From Lentimicrobiaceae bacterium (GTDB lineage: Bacteria; Bacteroidota; Bacteroidia; Bacteroidales; JAGNHN01): DNA of 64,000 nucleotides. Positions 35,639 to 43,306 of this stretch are shown here, piece by piece. The stretch lies in assembly GCA_018001695.1 (NCBI GenBank), contig JAGNHN010000003.1, positions 1-64,000 on the forward strand, read 5' to 3'. The notes under the pieces were generated by a model. It searched no databases. It was not told the DNA's origin and saw nothing but the letters and a program-made list of their open reading frames with translations. The position numbers and the translations under genes were made by a program. Every line of letters starts with the position of its first letter. Positions within the stretch are counted from its first letter, which is position 1.

Positions 35639-37303
35639 TTACTTCAGCCTTTTCAGGATATTGATTTCTTCCTGGCTTAGGTGACGCCATTTCCCTCTGG
35701 GAATGAGCTTCTTGGTTATTCCGGCAAAAGAAACACGGTCCAGTTTGACGACTTCATAACCCAGGTGTTCGAACAGGCGGCGCACGATGCGGTTACGTCC
35801 TGAATGCAGGGTTATTCCAATCTGTTTCTTATCATTCGCACCTTCAACCCAGGCGATGTCGTCGACCTTTACCAGGCCATCTTCCAGCTCAACACCGGCG
35901 ACGATTTGCTCCATGTCCTTTTTGCTGAGGTTGCGGTCCAGATGTACATGATAAATTTTGCGCACTCCATGCCGGGGATGTGTCAGCTTCTTCGCCATTT
36001 CACCATCATTGGTAAGCAGCAGTACACCTGTGGTATTGCGGTCCAGCCTTCCAACCGGATAGATGCGCTCCCTGCAGGCTTCTCTTACCAGTTCCATAAC
36101 GGTTCTTCGTTCTTCAGGATCATCGGTTGTCGTGATGTATCCCTTTGGTTTATTGAGGGCTACGTAAAACAACTTTTCTGCCCGCAGGGTTTGTTCTCCA
36201 AGCTGGACCTTATCGCCCGTCATAACCTTGTAACCCATTTCGGTTATGACTTTACCATTGACCTGCACGACACCTGAAGCGATCAGGGTATCGGCTTCCC
36301 TTCTGGAGCAGATACCGGCATGGGCAATGTACTTGTTCAAACGCATGCCCTCCCTGGCTATTGCATGGTCCTTTTTCGATCCGGTCCTGCCTGAGCTACT
36401 CCGGTATCCCCGTTCATCCTCTTTTTTATAACGAGGATTGCGGTCTCTGTCCTCTTGCCGGACATAAGGACGGCGACCATCACTTCTTTCCGTCTTACCT
36501 TCTTGTTCTGTGCTCCTTCGCCTCACCGGCCGCTCCTCATCCTGTCTCTTTGCGTAAGGCCTGCGGGTTCCTTCAGGTTTGCCGGGCTCTTCCTGTCTTC
36601 TTCCATAAGGTTTCCGTGGTCCTTCGGAACTGCCGGATTCCTCTTGTCTTCTTGCGTAGGGCCTGCGCGTTTCTTCAGACCTTCCGGGTTCGTCCTGTCT
36701 TCTTCCATAAGGTTTCCGTGGTCCTTCGGATCTGCCGGATTCCTCTTGTCTTCTTGCGTAGGGCCTGCGTGTTTCTTCAGACCTTCCGGGTTCGTCCTGT
36801 CTTCTTCCGTAAGGTTTCCGTGGTCCTTCGGATCTGCCAGATTCCTCTTGTCTTTTTGCATAAGGCCTGCGTGTTTCTTCAGACCTTCCAGGCTCATCCT
36901 GCCTTCTACCGTAAGGTTTCCGTGATCCTTCGGATCTGCCGGATTCTTCCTGCCTTCTTGCGTAGGGCCCGCGTGTTTCTTCAGATCTTCCAGATTCCTC
37001 CTGTCTTCTTGCGTAGGGCCTGCGTGTTTCTTCAGACCTTCCGGGCTCGTCCTGTTTTCTTCCGTAAGGTTTCCGTGGTCCTTCGGATCTGCCGGATTCT
37101 TCCTGTTTTTTTGGGTAAGGCTTCCGGGCTCCCTCCATTTTTCCGTACTCATCCTTGTCAGCCGGCCGGCTGGCGGGTTTCCGGCTGCCTGGTTTGGCGG
37201 CCTTTGTTTCCCTGACCTGTCTGGAACGGCGTGATGGATTTTCCTCTTTTCGTTCTGCTGGTTTGCCGGACTTACGACCCGGCCCTTTGCCTGTTGTTGC
37301 CAT
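35639..37303 (-). CDS. RluB/RsuA-type pseudouridine synthase with charged N-terminal repeats
   Basis: This 554-residue protein is more than twice the usual family length. Residues 1-319 are hydrophilic and rich in Arg, Lys, Glu and Pro, including twelve 17-residue tandem repeats (54-257). A normal enzyme then follows. The S4 RNA-binding domain (about 320-366) starts MRLNKYIAHAGICSRREAD. The catalytic domain has GRLDRNTTGVLLLTNDG, with the catalytic Asp at about 421, and the C-terminal HSGRNRIVRRLFEHLGYEV is typical of the RluB/RsuA/RluE branch. It should modify uridine in rRNA. A TACCTTTG box lies 20 bases upstream; the AsmA-like gene follows directly. Confidence 0.93.
   Translation of the reverse strand: MATTGKGPGRKSGKPAERKEENPSRRSRQVRETKAAKPGSRKPASRPADKDEYGKMEGARKPYPKKQEESGRSEGPRKPYGRKQDEPGRSEETRRPYARRQEESGRSEETRGPYARRQEESGRSEGSRKPYGRRQDEPGRSEETRRPYAKRQEESGRSEGPRKPYGRRQDEPGRSEETRRPYARRQEESGRSEGPRKPYGRRQDEPGRSEETRRPYARRQEESGSSEGPRKPYGRRQEEPGKPEGTRRPYAKRQDEERPVRRRSTEQEGKTERSDGRRPYVRQEDRDRNPRYKKEDERGYRSSSGRTGSKKDHAIAREGMRLNKYIAHAGICSRREADTLIASGVVQVNGKVITEMGYKVMTGDKVQLGEQTLRAEKLFYVALNKPKGYITTTDDPEERRTVMELVREACRERIYPVGRLDRNTTGVLLLTNDGEMAKKLTHPRHGVRKIYHVHLDRNLSKKDMEQIVAGVELEDGLVKVDDIAWVEGANDKKQIGITLHSGRNRIVRRLFEHLGYEVVKLDRVSFAGITKKLIPRGKWRHLSQEEINILKRLK
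36533..37144 (-). repeat. Twelve tandem 51-bp coding repeats (17 residues each)
   Basis: Residues 54-257 of the pseudouridine synthase are twelve uninterrupted 17-residue units with no length variation. Two kinds largely alternate: one like GRSEGPRKPYGRRQDEP and one like GRSEETRRPYARRQEES. The outermost units are most divergent and inner ones almost identical in DNA, which fits growth by duplication of 102-bp pairs. The opposite strand is kept open over the same stretch as a by-product. Confidence 0.95.
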
Positions 37304-37323
37304 GATACCCTTATTGGTGGGCG

Positions 37324-37331
37324 CAAAGGTA
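37324..37331 (-). promoter_or_regulatory. Bacteroidota -7 box (TACCTTTG) for the pseudouridine synthase gene
   Basis: Minus-strand TACCTTTG followed by CGC matches the TAnnTTTG consensus and lies 20 bases before the ATG at 37303. The -33 element is not obvious. Confidence 0.6.
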
Positions 37332-37471
37332 AGAAAACATGTTGCTGCTCAGTAAATTATCGATATAGCTGCCATTTAATAACTGGAAGAAATAAGGAAT
37401 ACTTGACAAATACCCCTAAAATTGCGTATTTTAACAATGAATGGAATCAGGCATACGTTCATATTAAGTGT

Positions 37472-38602
37472 ATGCCAATAAGTATGACTACAATGAACGA
37501 GATCATTGAACTCACCAGCCTGAATTATGCCCGTGCAGCCATCCTGCAAAGCAGGCTTGAATCGGAAGGCATATCCTGTTTTTTATCCAATGTTAACCAA
37601 CTGCGGGGAGATATCTCTGAAGGGGTCAGGGTCATGATCCACCGCAATGACCTTAGTCATGCCCTGAAAATCCTGGATGAGGTCCGAAGGACCGCCAGTG
37701 AGCCGGAAGTGGTTGAAAGGGTTAGCCGCATACGCCGGATCCTCGTTCCGGTTGATTTCTCCACCTATTCTGAGCGGGCTGCTCATTTTGCACTGGGACT
37801 GGCCCGGGAGCTGAAAGGGGATGTGAACCTCATTCATGCCTACTACAGTCCTGCAGTGGGAAGTGGCATCATCAATGAAGCATTTGCATACCCTGCAGGT
37901 ATGGATACCTATCTGCAGGATATCGTCACCCGGGCACGCAAAGACTTGAATGAACTGGGGAACACCTTGCGGGCAAGAGTCCAGAACGAAGGCATACGCG
38001 ATGTAAGGATTACGACTTCCCTGGGTCATGGGCTGCCCGAAGATGTTATCCTGGAGTATACCCGCAAATTGCATCCAGGCGTGGTGGTGATGGGTAGCCG
38101 GGGAACGGGAGGAATGCTGTACCGCCTTTTCGGGAGCGTGAGCACCCGGGTGATCGAAAACTCTCCTGTGCCGGTCATTGCCATCCCTGAAATCTCAGGC
38201 ATCGATGATCCGTCTCATATTCACAATGTGCTTTACCTGACCCGCTTCGATGAATCGGATTATGTTGCCATCGAAAGACTTATGAATTTCCTGGCGCCTT
38301 TCCGGCTCCGGTTCTACTGCTTACATGTTGAAACAACGGAAGACCCGGTGGTAGAAGAGGTACAAATGAACCGGCTGAGAGACCATTTCAGGGAGCGCTA
38401 CAACAAGATGGATGTCCATTGCGAAGTCATAAGGGAAGATCAGATTTTACGCGGAATCGAGCGCTATAAGTTGGAGCATGATATTGGATTGATTGCTCTT
38501 ACAACGAGAAAGCGGGGATTCTTCGAAAAACTGCTGGACCAGGGCACGACGCAACAACTCCTGGCCAACGTAAAGGCGCCTCTGCTCATCTTCAAGGTCT
38601 GA
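37472..38602 (+). CDS. Universal stress protein with N-terminal DUF2007-like domain
   Basis: About 376 residues. An N-terminal domain of about 70 residues (IIELTSLNYARAAILQSRLESEGI) resembles DUF2007 signal-transducer domains. Two tandem Usp domains follow: the first opens RRILVPVDFSTYSERAAHFAL and contains the ATP loop GSRGTGGMLYRLFGSVSTRVI; the second is degenerate and ends in LLANVKAPLLIFKV. The frame opens at a TTG at 37403, but a TTG/TATTTT promoter-like pair overlaps it, so a later ATG is likely: 37472, 37484 or 37493. Its 3' end overlaps the convergent yraN gene by 11 bases. Stress-related nucleotide sensing is inferred from the family. Confidence 0.82.
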   Translation: MPISMTTMNEIIELTSLNYARAAILQSRLESEGISCFLSNVNQLRGDISEGVRVMIHRNDLSHALKILDEVRRTASEPEVVERVSRIRRILVPVDFSTYSERAAHFALGLARELKGDVNLIHAYYSPAVGSGIINEAFAYPAGMDTYLQDIVTRARKDLNELGNTLRARVQNEGIRDVRITTSLGHGLPEDVILEYTRKLHPGVVVMGSRGTGGMLYRLFGSVSTRVIENSPVPVIAIPEISGIDDPSHIHNVLYLTRFDESDYVAIERLMNFLAPFRLRFYCLHVETTEDPVVEEVQMNRLRDHFRERYNKMDVHCEVIREDQILRGIERYKLEHDIGLIALTTRKRGFFEKLLDQGTTQQLLANVKAPLLIFKV

Positions 38603-38960
38603 GTGTAGGATAGAACGCCTGGTCGATATGCTCCAGGGTATGGCCTTCCCGGCTGAATTCTATCCCGATAATATCAAAACGGGCATTGTAGTCCATGTCA
38701 TAGCGTGAGATATAGGCATTGGCTGCCCGGATCAGAATCCGTTGCTTGTTACGGTCTACCGCCGCCACCGGCGTCTGCAGGCTGCCTTTCTTCCTGCTCT
38801 TCACCTCAACAAAAACAAGATAATCCCGATCCAGGGCAATGATGTCTACTTCGTTGTTGTTACCAAACCGCCAGTTCTGCTCAAGGATGCGGTAGCCTTT
38901 GCCTTTCAGATAGTTCAGCGCAATCTCTTCGCCTTCTTTCCCAATCTCCAATGTTGTCAT
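38592..38960 (-). CDS. YraN-family (UPF0102) nuclease-fold protein
   Basis: This 122-residue protein has the complete YraN pattern: GKEGEEIALNYLKGKGYRIL at the N-terminus, then NEVDIIALDRDYLVFVEVKSR (about 35-55). These give the E, D and E-x-K residues of a PD-(D/E)xK nuclease-like core. Family function is not settled; Holliday-junction-resolvase-like folds have been noted and genome context often links it to ribosomal or RNase HII genes. Here it follows the LD-carboxypeptidase gene on the same strand after 12 bases. Confidence 0.88.
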   Translation of the reverse strand: MTTLEIGKEGEEIALNYLKGKGYRILEQNWRFGNNNEVDIIALDRDYLVFVEVKSRKKGSLQTPVAAVDRNKQRILIRAANAYISRYDMDYNARFDIIGIEFSREGHTLEHIDQAFYPTLRP

Positions 38961-38972
38961 GATCTTGTCCTC

Positions 38973-39893
38973 TCATTCATCAAACAGCATCCTCACCTGA
39001 TCTCCAACCTCTAAGCGGATATGTCTTCCCATATACAACGCCAGGTTTTTCCCGACATGCCCGGCAGGAAAATCCAGGACAAGCGGTATGTCCAGGTTCT
39101 CCGTGATTTCCATCAGGATTTCTGCTGCCGTTTTTCCAAAAGGAACTGTATTGTCGCGCATTTCTGTAAATCCACCTGCGACCAAGGCCCGGATGTGTTG
39201 AAGCCGTCCACTGCGTTTTAAGTTAACCATCATACGGTCAATATGATAAAGATATTCATCCAGGTCTTCCAGGAAGAGGATCTTGTCCTGATAATCCAGG
39301 TCTGAAGGGCTTCCCAGAATGCTGTATAAGACGGACAGGTTACCCCCAACCAATTGTCCTGTAGCCATTCCCTTGCGATTGGAGGGATTTGCGTCAACGA
39401 CATACTCCTTTAGCTCTCCGGTCAAGGCTTTCAGCAGGCTTTCCAGGCTTTCTACTGCTCCCGGTTCCTGAAAATTCAATGGCATGGTGGCATGCAGGGA
39501 CTCCATACCCAGCCTGGCTTGAAGGTGGGAATGGAACACGGTGATGTCGCTGTAACCAACGATCCATTTAGGATGCAGTTGCAAGGGCTGCCAATTCACG
39601 AGATCGACGATCCTGGCACTGCCATATCCACCCCGTGCGCAAACGATGGCCTTAACATCCTGTCGTTCCAGCATGAACTGCAGGTCCGCTGCCCTTTCAG
39701 CATCCGTTCCGGAGAATTGATGGTGGCTTCCGAAAAGATGGGGGCCTGTCAGGACGTGGAATCCCCATTCCTGGAAAATGCGGAAGGCGGGTTCCAGCAC
39801 TTCGTGGCTGATCTGGCGCGCTGGCGCAATCAAGCCTATGGTATCTCCCTTGCAGAGATAGGGCGGTTTGCGTAAAGGTACAGCAGGTCTCAT
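38973..39893 (-). CDS. LD-carboxypeptidase, peptidase family S66
   Basis: This 306-residue protein is a murein tetrapeptide LD-carboxypeptidase (LdcA-like). The nucleophile is S92 in [13 protein letters not shown], the glutamate lies in [15 protein letters not shown] near 207, and the histidine lies in [16 protein letters not shown] near 280. It removes the terminal D-alanine from cytosolic tetrapeptides during peptidoglycan recycling. No signal peptide is present, in line with a cytosolic role. The promoter region is shared with divergent metG. YraN follows after 12 bases. Confidence 0.9.
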   Translation of the reverse strand: MRPAVPLRKPPYLCKGDTIGLIAPARQISHEVLEPAFRIFQEWGFHVLTGPHLFGSHHQFSGTDAERAADLQFMLERQDVKAIVCARGGYGSARIVDLVNWQPLQLHPKWIVGYSDITVFHSHLQARLGMESLHATMPLNFQEPGAVESLESLLKALTGELKEYVVDANPSNRKGMATGQLVGGNLSVLYSILGSPSDLDYQDKILFLEDLDEYLYHIDRMMVNLKRSGRLQHIRALVAGGFTEMRDNTVPFGKTAAEILMEITENLDIPLVLDFPAGHVGKNLALYMGRHIRLEVGDQVRMLFDE

Positions 39894-39918
39894 ATCGAAT
39901 GCCGTGTATATAAATCCA

Positions 39919-39926
39919 TATCTTTG
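39919..39926 (+). promoter_or_regulatory. Bacteroidota -7 box (TATCTTTG) for metG
   Basis: TATCTTTG matches the consensus and overlaps the most upstream in-frame TTG of the metG frame at 39924. A transcript starting just after it cannot use that TTG, which decides for the ATG at 39972 as the start. Confidence 0.7.
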
Positions 39927-39971
39927 CTAAAATATACGAAAAACACCACCCCTGGCGGAAAAATATCCAAC

Positions 39972-42032
39972 ATGAAAACAGAAAAAGACCAGTTTACGAG
40001 ATATACCATCACCTCTGCTTTGCCTTATGCCAACGGACCGATCCATATCGGTCACCTTGCCGGTGTCTATGTCCCAGCCGATATCTATGTCCGTTACCTC
40101 AGAATGAGGGGTGAAGATGTTGTATTTATCGGAGGCTCAGATGAACATGGGGTGCCGATCACCATCAAAGCCCGCAAAGAGGGGGTCAGCCCTCAGGAAG
40201 TGGTGGATAAATATCATGCCCTGATCCAGGATTCCTTCAGACGTTTTGGAATTTCCTTTGATGTGTACTCGCGCACATCAGCGCCCATTCACCATGAAAC
40301 TGCTTCGGCCTTTTTCAGAAAACTCTATGACCAGGGCGAGTTTACAGATAAGGTTACTGCACAGTATTATGATGAAGAAGCCGGCCAGTTCCTGGCCGAC
40401 CGGTATATCACAGGCACTTGTCCACATTGTCACTACGAACGGGCTTATGGCGACCAGTGCGAAAAATGCGGCACCTCGCTCAGTGCCGATGAACTCATAC
40501 AACCCCGCTCTGCCCTGAGCGGAAGCACACCGGTTCTGAAGGATACACGGCATTGGTATTTGCCGCTGGATAAATATGAAGGATGGCTGAAGGAATGGAT
40601 ACTCGAAAAGCACAGGGATGACTGGAAAAGCAATGTATACGGCCAGTGCAAATCCTGGCTGGATCACGGCTTGCAGCCCAGGGCTGTCACCCGGGACCTC
40701 GACTGGGGCGTTAAGGTGCCCATAGACGGGACCGACGGAAAGGTCCTGTATGTGTGGTTTGATGCTCCCATCGGGTATATTTCAGCTACCCGTGAGTGGG
40801 CTCAGCAGGAAGGTGTGGATTGGGAACCCTATTGGAAGGATGAAGATACCAAGCTGGTACACTTCATAGGCAAGGACAACATCGTATTCCATTGTATTAT
40901 TTTCCCGGCCATGCTGAAGGCGGAAGGAAGTTATATCCTTCCGGTGAATGTGCCTGCCAATGAATTCCTTAACCTGGAAGGAGATAAAATCTCCACAACC
41001 CGCAACTGGGCCGTTTGGCTGCATGAATACCTTGACGATTTCCCGGGTAAGGAAGATGTTCTGAGGTATGTTTTAGCCGCAAATGCCCCGGAAACCAAGG
41101 ACAACGACTTTACATGGAAGGATTTCCAGACGCGCAATAACAGCGAATTACTTTCTATCCTTGGAAATTTTGTGAACAGAACGCTGGTGCTAACACATAA
41201 GTATTTTGGCGGACGGGTTCCGGTATTGGGATCACTCACAACAGAAGACAGGATCCTGATGGAAGAGATCAGTCAGTTTCCCGGCCGCATCTCAGCCAGC
41301 ATGGAAGCATATCGTTTCAGGGAAGCCCTGGCGGAATTTATGAACCTGGCCCGTCTGGGAAACAAATACCTCACAGATCAGGAGCCCTGGAAAAAATATG
41401 GCAAGGAAGATGAAAGAGTGCAGACCATCTTAAACCTCAGCCTGCAGATCTGTGCCAACCTGGCCACCCTGGGAGAGCCTTTCCTTCCTTTTACAACAGC
41501 GCGTATGCGAAAAATGCTGAAAATGCCGCTGCTGTCGTGGTTTGAGGCTGGTCATTCGGGTATGTTGTCGGAGGATGATGAAATAGGACAACCTGAGCTA
41601 TTATTTGAACGCATTGAGGATGAGGCTATTCAGCGGCAGGTTGCCAGGCTTGAGGCAACCCGTGCGGCGAACGCCGGCGAAGTGATATCCGCCAGACCTG
41701 CTGCGGAACCCATTTCATATGACCTTTTCAGTCAGATGGATATCCGCATTGGCACCATTCTCGAAGCGGAGGTGGTGCCCAAGACAAAGAAATTACTAAA
41801 ACTGAGGATAGATACCGGCATCGACAAGCGTACCGTGGTATCCGGCATCGCTGAATACCATGCGCCGGAGCATTTACCCGGTAAACAGGTAGCTATCCTG
41901 GTTAATCTGGAGCCACGGGAGATACGTGGCATCGTTTCTCACGGCATGATTCTGATGGCAGAAGACAAGGATGGTAAACTGGTTTTTGTTGAACCTGTTG
42001 AAAATGTGATGAATGGCTCAACAGTGAAGTAG
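39972..42032 (+). CDS. metG: Methionyl-tRNA synthetase
   Basis: This 686-residue class I synthetase has the HIGH motif as PIHIGHLAG (residues 24-32) and a zinc-knuckle insertion [17 protein letters not shown]. The KMSKS equivalent is [13 protein letters not shown], a variant common in the phylum. An anticodon-binding helical domain follows, then a C-terminal EMAP/Trbp111-like tRNA-binding domain (about 585-686, [26 protein letters not shown]). It charges tRNA-Met for translation. The start at 39972 rather than TTG 39924 is chosen because the -7 promoter box covers the latter. It is divergent from the LD-carboxypeptidase. Confidence 0.97.
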   Translation: MKTEKDQFTRYTITSALPYANGPIHIGHLAGVYVPADIYVRYLRMRGEDVVFIGGSDEHGVPITIKARKEGVSPQEVVDKYHALIQDSFRRFGISFDVYSRTSAPIHHETASAFFRKLYDQGEFTDKVTAQYYDEEAGQFLADRYITGTCPHCHYERAYGDQCEKCGTSLSADELIQPRSALSGSTPVLKDTRHWYLPLDKYEGWLKEWILEKHRDDWKSNVYGQCKSWLDHGLQPRAVTRDLDWGVKVPIDGTDGKVLYVWFDAPIGYISATREWAQQEGVDWEPYWKDEDTKLVHFIGKDNIVFHCIIFPAMLKAEGSYILPVNVPANEFLNLEGDKISTTRNWAVWLHEYLDDFPGKEDVLRYVLAANAPETKDNDFTWKDFQTRNNSELLSILGNFVNRTLVLTHKYFGGRVPVLGSLTTEDRILMEEISQFPGRISASMEAYRFREALAEFMNLARLGNKYLTDQEPWKKYGKEDERVQTILNLSLQICANLATLGEPFLPFTTARMRKMLKMPLLSWFEAGHSGMLSEDDEIGQPELLFERIEDEAIQRQVARLEATRAANAGEVISARPAAEPISYDLFSQMDIRIGTILEAEVVPKTKKLLKLRIDTGIDKRTVVSGIAEYHAPEHLPGKQVAILVNLEPREIRGIVSHGMILMAEDKDGKLVFVEPVENVMNGSTVK

Positions 42033-42067
42033 TCCGTCAAAGCCATACTGTCTGGAAAAAAATTGGC

Positions 42068-42075
42068 TATCTTTG
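42068..42075 (+). promoter_or_regulatory. Bacteroidota -7 box (TATCTTTG) for tRNA-Arg
   Basis: TATCTTTG lies 7 bases before the first base of the tRNA, so transcription would begin almost at the mature 5' end. It matches TAnnTTTG exactly. Confidence 0.7.
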
Positions 42076-42082
42076 CGGCCCC

Positions 42083-42154
42083 GGCCTCATAGTTCAATGG
42101 ATAGAACGGAAGTTTCCTAAACTTTAAATCTAGGTTCGATTCCTAGTGAGGCTA
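42083..42154 (+). tRNA. tRNA-Arg, anticodon CCT
   Basis: The 72-nt cloverleaf has acceptor stem GGCCTCA paired with TGAGGCT (with G1-U72 wobble), discriminator A, D-arm GTTC/GAAC, anticodon stem GAAGT/ACTTT around loop TTCCTAA (anticodon CCT, reading AGG), and T-arm CTAGG/CCTAG around TTCGATT. The 3' CCA is not encoded. A promoter box precedes it and a terminator follows 15 bases later. Confidence 0.94.
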
Positions 42155-42168
42155 CTTCTTAAAAACGT

Positions 42169-42205
42169 AAATCCCCGTAGGTAAATGACTTGCGGGGATT
42201 TTAAA
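42169..42205 (+). terminator. Rho-independent terminator after tRNA-Arg
   Basis: A 9-bp perfect stem, AAATCCCCG paired with CGGGGATTT, encloses a 15-base loop and runs into a T/A-rich tail. It lies 15 bases past the tRNA-Arg 3' end. Confidence 0.75.
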
Positions 42206-42330
42206 TTATGCTACCGTCAGATTAGTGTACAAAGGAAGAGTTCTGACAGTTAATGGACAGTTGAAGAGTATTGACAATGTGTCAGTAGTGCTTCAACAGC
42301 TTGTTTTTGCTGGTATTCCTTCAATGTGCC

Positions 42331-43128
42331 TTAAAATCTGTGAGCCAGTATCAGCTCTTCCTTGATATTAACACCATAATACCTCCCCGATTCATTGTCA
42401 AATAACGCATTATGTGGGGTGATCTCTGGGCTGAAGCCACCTTTAATGAGCGCATCCAGAAAACCATTTCTGCTAAACAGCCTGACATGATCCTCTTGCC
42501 CGTAAAACAACAGCCGGAGTTCATCTGTATTGATCCCCTCATCACAAAAATCCTGTGTCAAACGCATTGAATAGGGTGTCTGTAGGATCGCTACAGAAGA
42601 GGGTTTCAGAACCCTATAGACTTCCTTTATGGCCTTCATATGATCTGGAATATGCTCCAGCACATGGTTACAGATAACAACATCAAAAGAGTTATCCTGG
42701 AAGGGAATGTTTTGTAAATCAATTTTTACGGTTTCCTCATTGAAGGGATGCAAATCAGCCAGTACATATTTTTTCGGCGATAGTTTGCTGATGTGCCGGC
42801 TCAGATTCTGTTCAGGCGCAATGTGAAGGATATCTTTACCAGGAAACAATCTCCACAAATCAAGTCTGTCAAAAAACATAACCAGATGTCTTTCTCTGTC
42901 GTGTGATCCACAATAGATACAACCGAACTGATCTACATCACTACCAATAACATCTAATTTTATGATCCATTCAGATACATTGCGCGAACCACCTTTGTAT
43001 TTGGTGAATTTCCGAAACTTGTTTTGGCATATATTGCATTGCCGCTTACTTCCCCATTTTATAGAAGTCCTATAGATTTCTGATTTAAGCTTTTTAAGGG
43101 GTATAAGTAGATTCTGAGAGAATTTCAT
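42331..43128 (-). CDS. Class I SAM-dependent methyltransferase with Cys-pair N-terminus
   Basis: This 265-residue protein (from ATG 43128; ATG 43164 would add 12) has two Cys pairs at the N-terminus (QCNICQNKF and GCIYCGSHDRERH), suggesting a zinc-binding region. A Methyltransf_11-type domain follows, with LHIAPEQNLSRHI, VICNHVLEHIPDHMKAIKEV (about 148-167) and RVLKPSSVAILQTPYS. Relatives usually occur in polysaccharide or glycan gene sets. The gene is visibly richer in A and T than its neighbours and lies alone between tRNA-Arg and a large secreted-protein gene, which suggests late arrival. The substrate is unknown. Confidence 0.83.
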   Translation of the reverse strand: MKFSQNLLIPLKKLKSEIYRTSIKWGSKRQCNICQNKFRKFTKYKGGSRNVSEWIIKLDVIGSDVDQFGCIYCGSHDRERHLVMFFDRLDLWRLFPGKDILHIAPEQNLSRHISKLSPKKYVLADLHPFNEETVKIDLQNIPFQDNSFDVVICNHVLEHIPDHMKAIKEVYRVLKPSSVAILQTPYSMRLTQDFCDEGINTDELRLLFYGQEDHVRLFSRNGFLDALIKGGFSPEITPHNALFDNESGRYYGVNIKEELILAHRF

Positions 43129-43306
43129 TGTGGCTTGATTCCTTTCTACCTTATGATGGAGCATTCAATTGAGAATCAACAAATATGGTAAAAACCCCAT
43201 CGTTTGGGTGCTCCTTTATGATAATTTGTTATTAATTAACATAAGGTTTACAGGAAACAATACCCTGAAACTTCAAGGTGTTGCCCCTGACGTCTGACAC
43301 ACTTCA

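Noticed and set aside
36361-37326. Long frames of 156 to 284 codons on the other strand or frame of the pseudouridine synthase repeats
   Set aside because: They exist only because the 51-bp repeat unit is a multiple of three and keeps all frames open. Their products are low-complexity shadows of the repeats with no start signals.
42083-42330. Attachment site or integrated element at tRNA-Arg
   Set aside because: I looked for a second copy of the tRNA 3' end near the methyltransferase and for an integrase gene and found neither.
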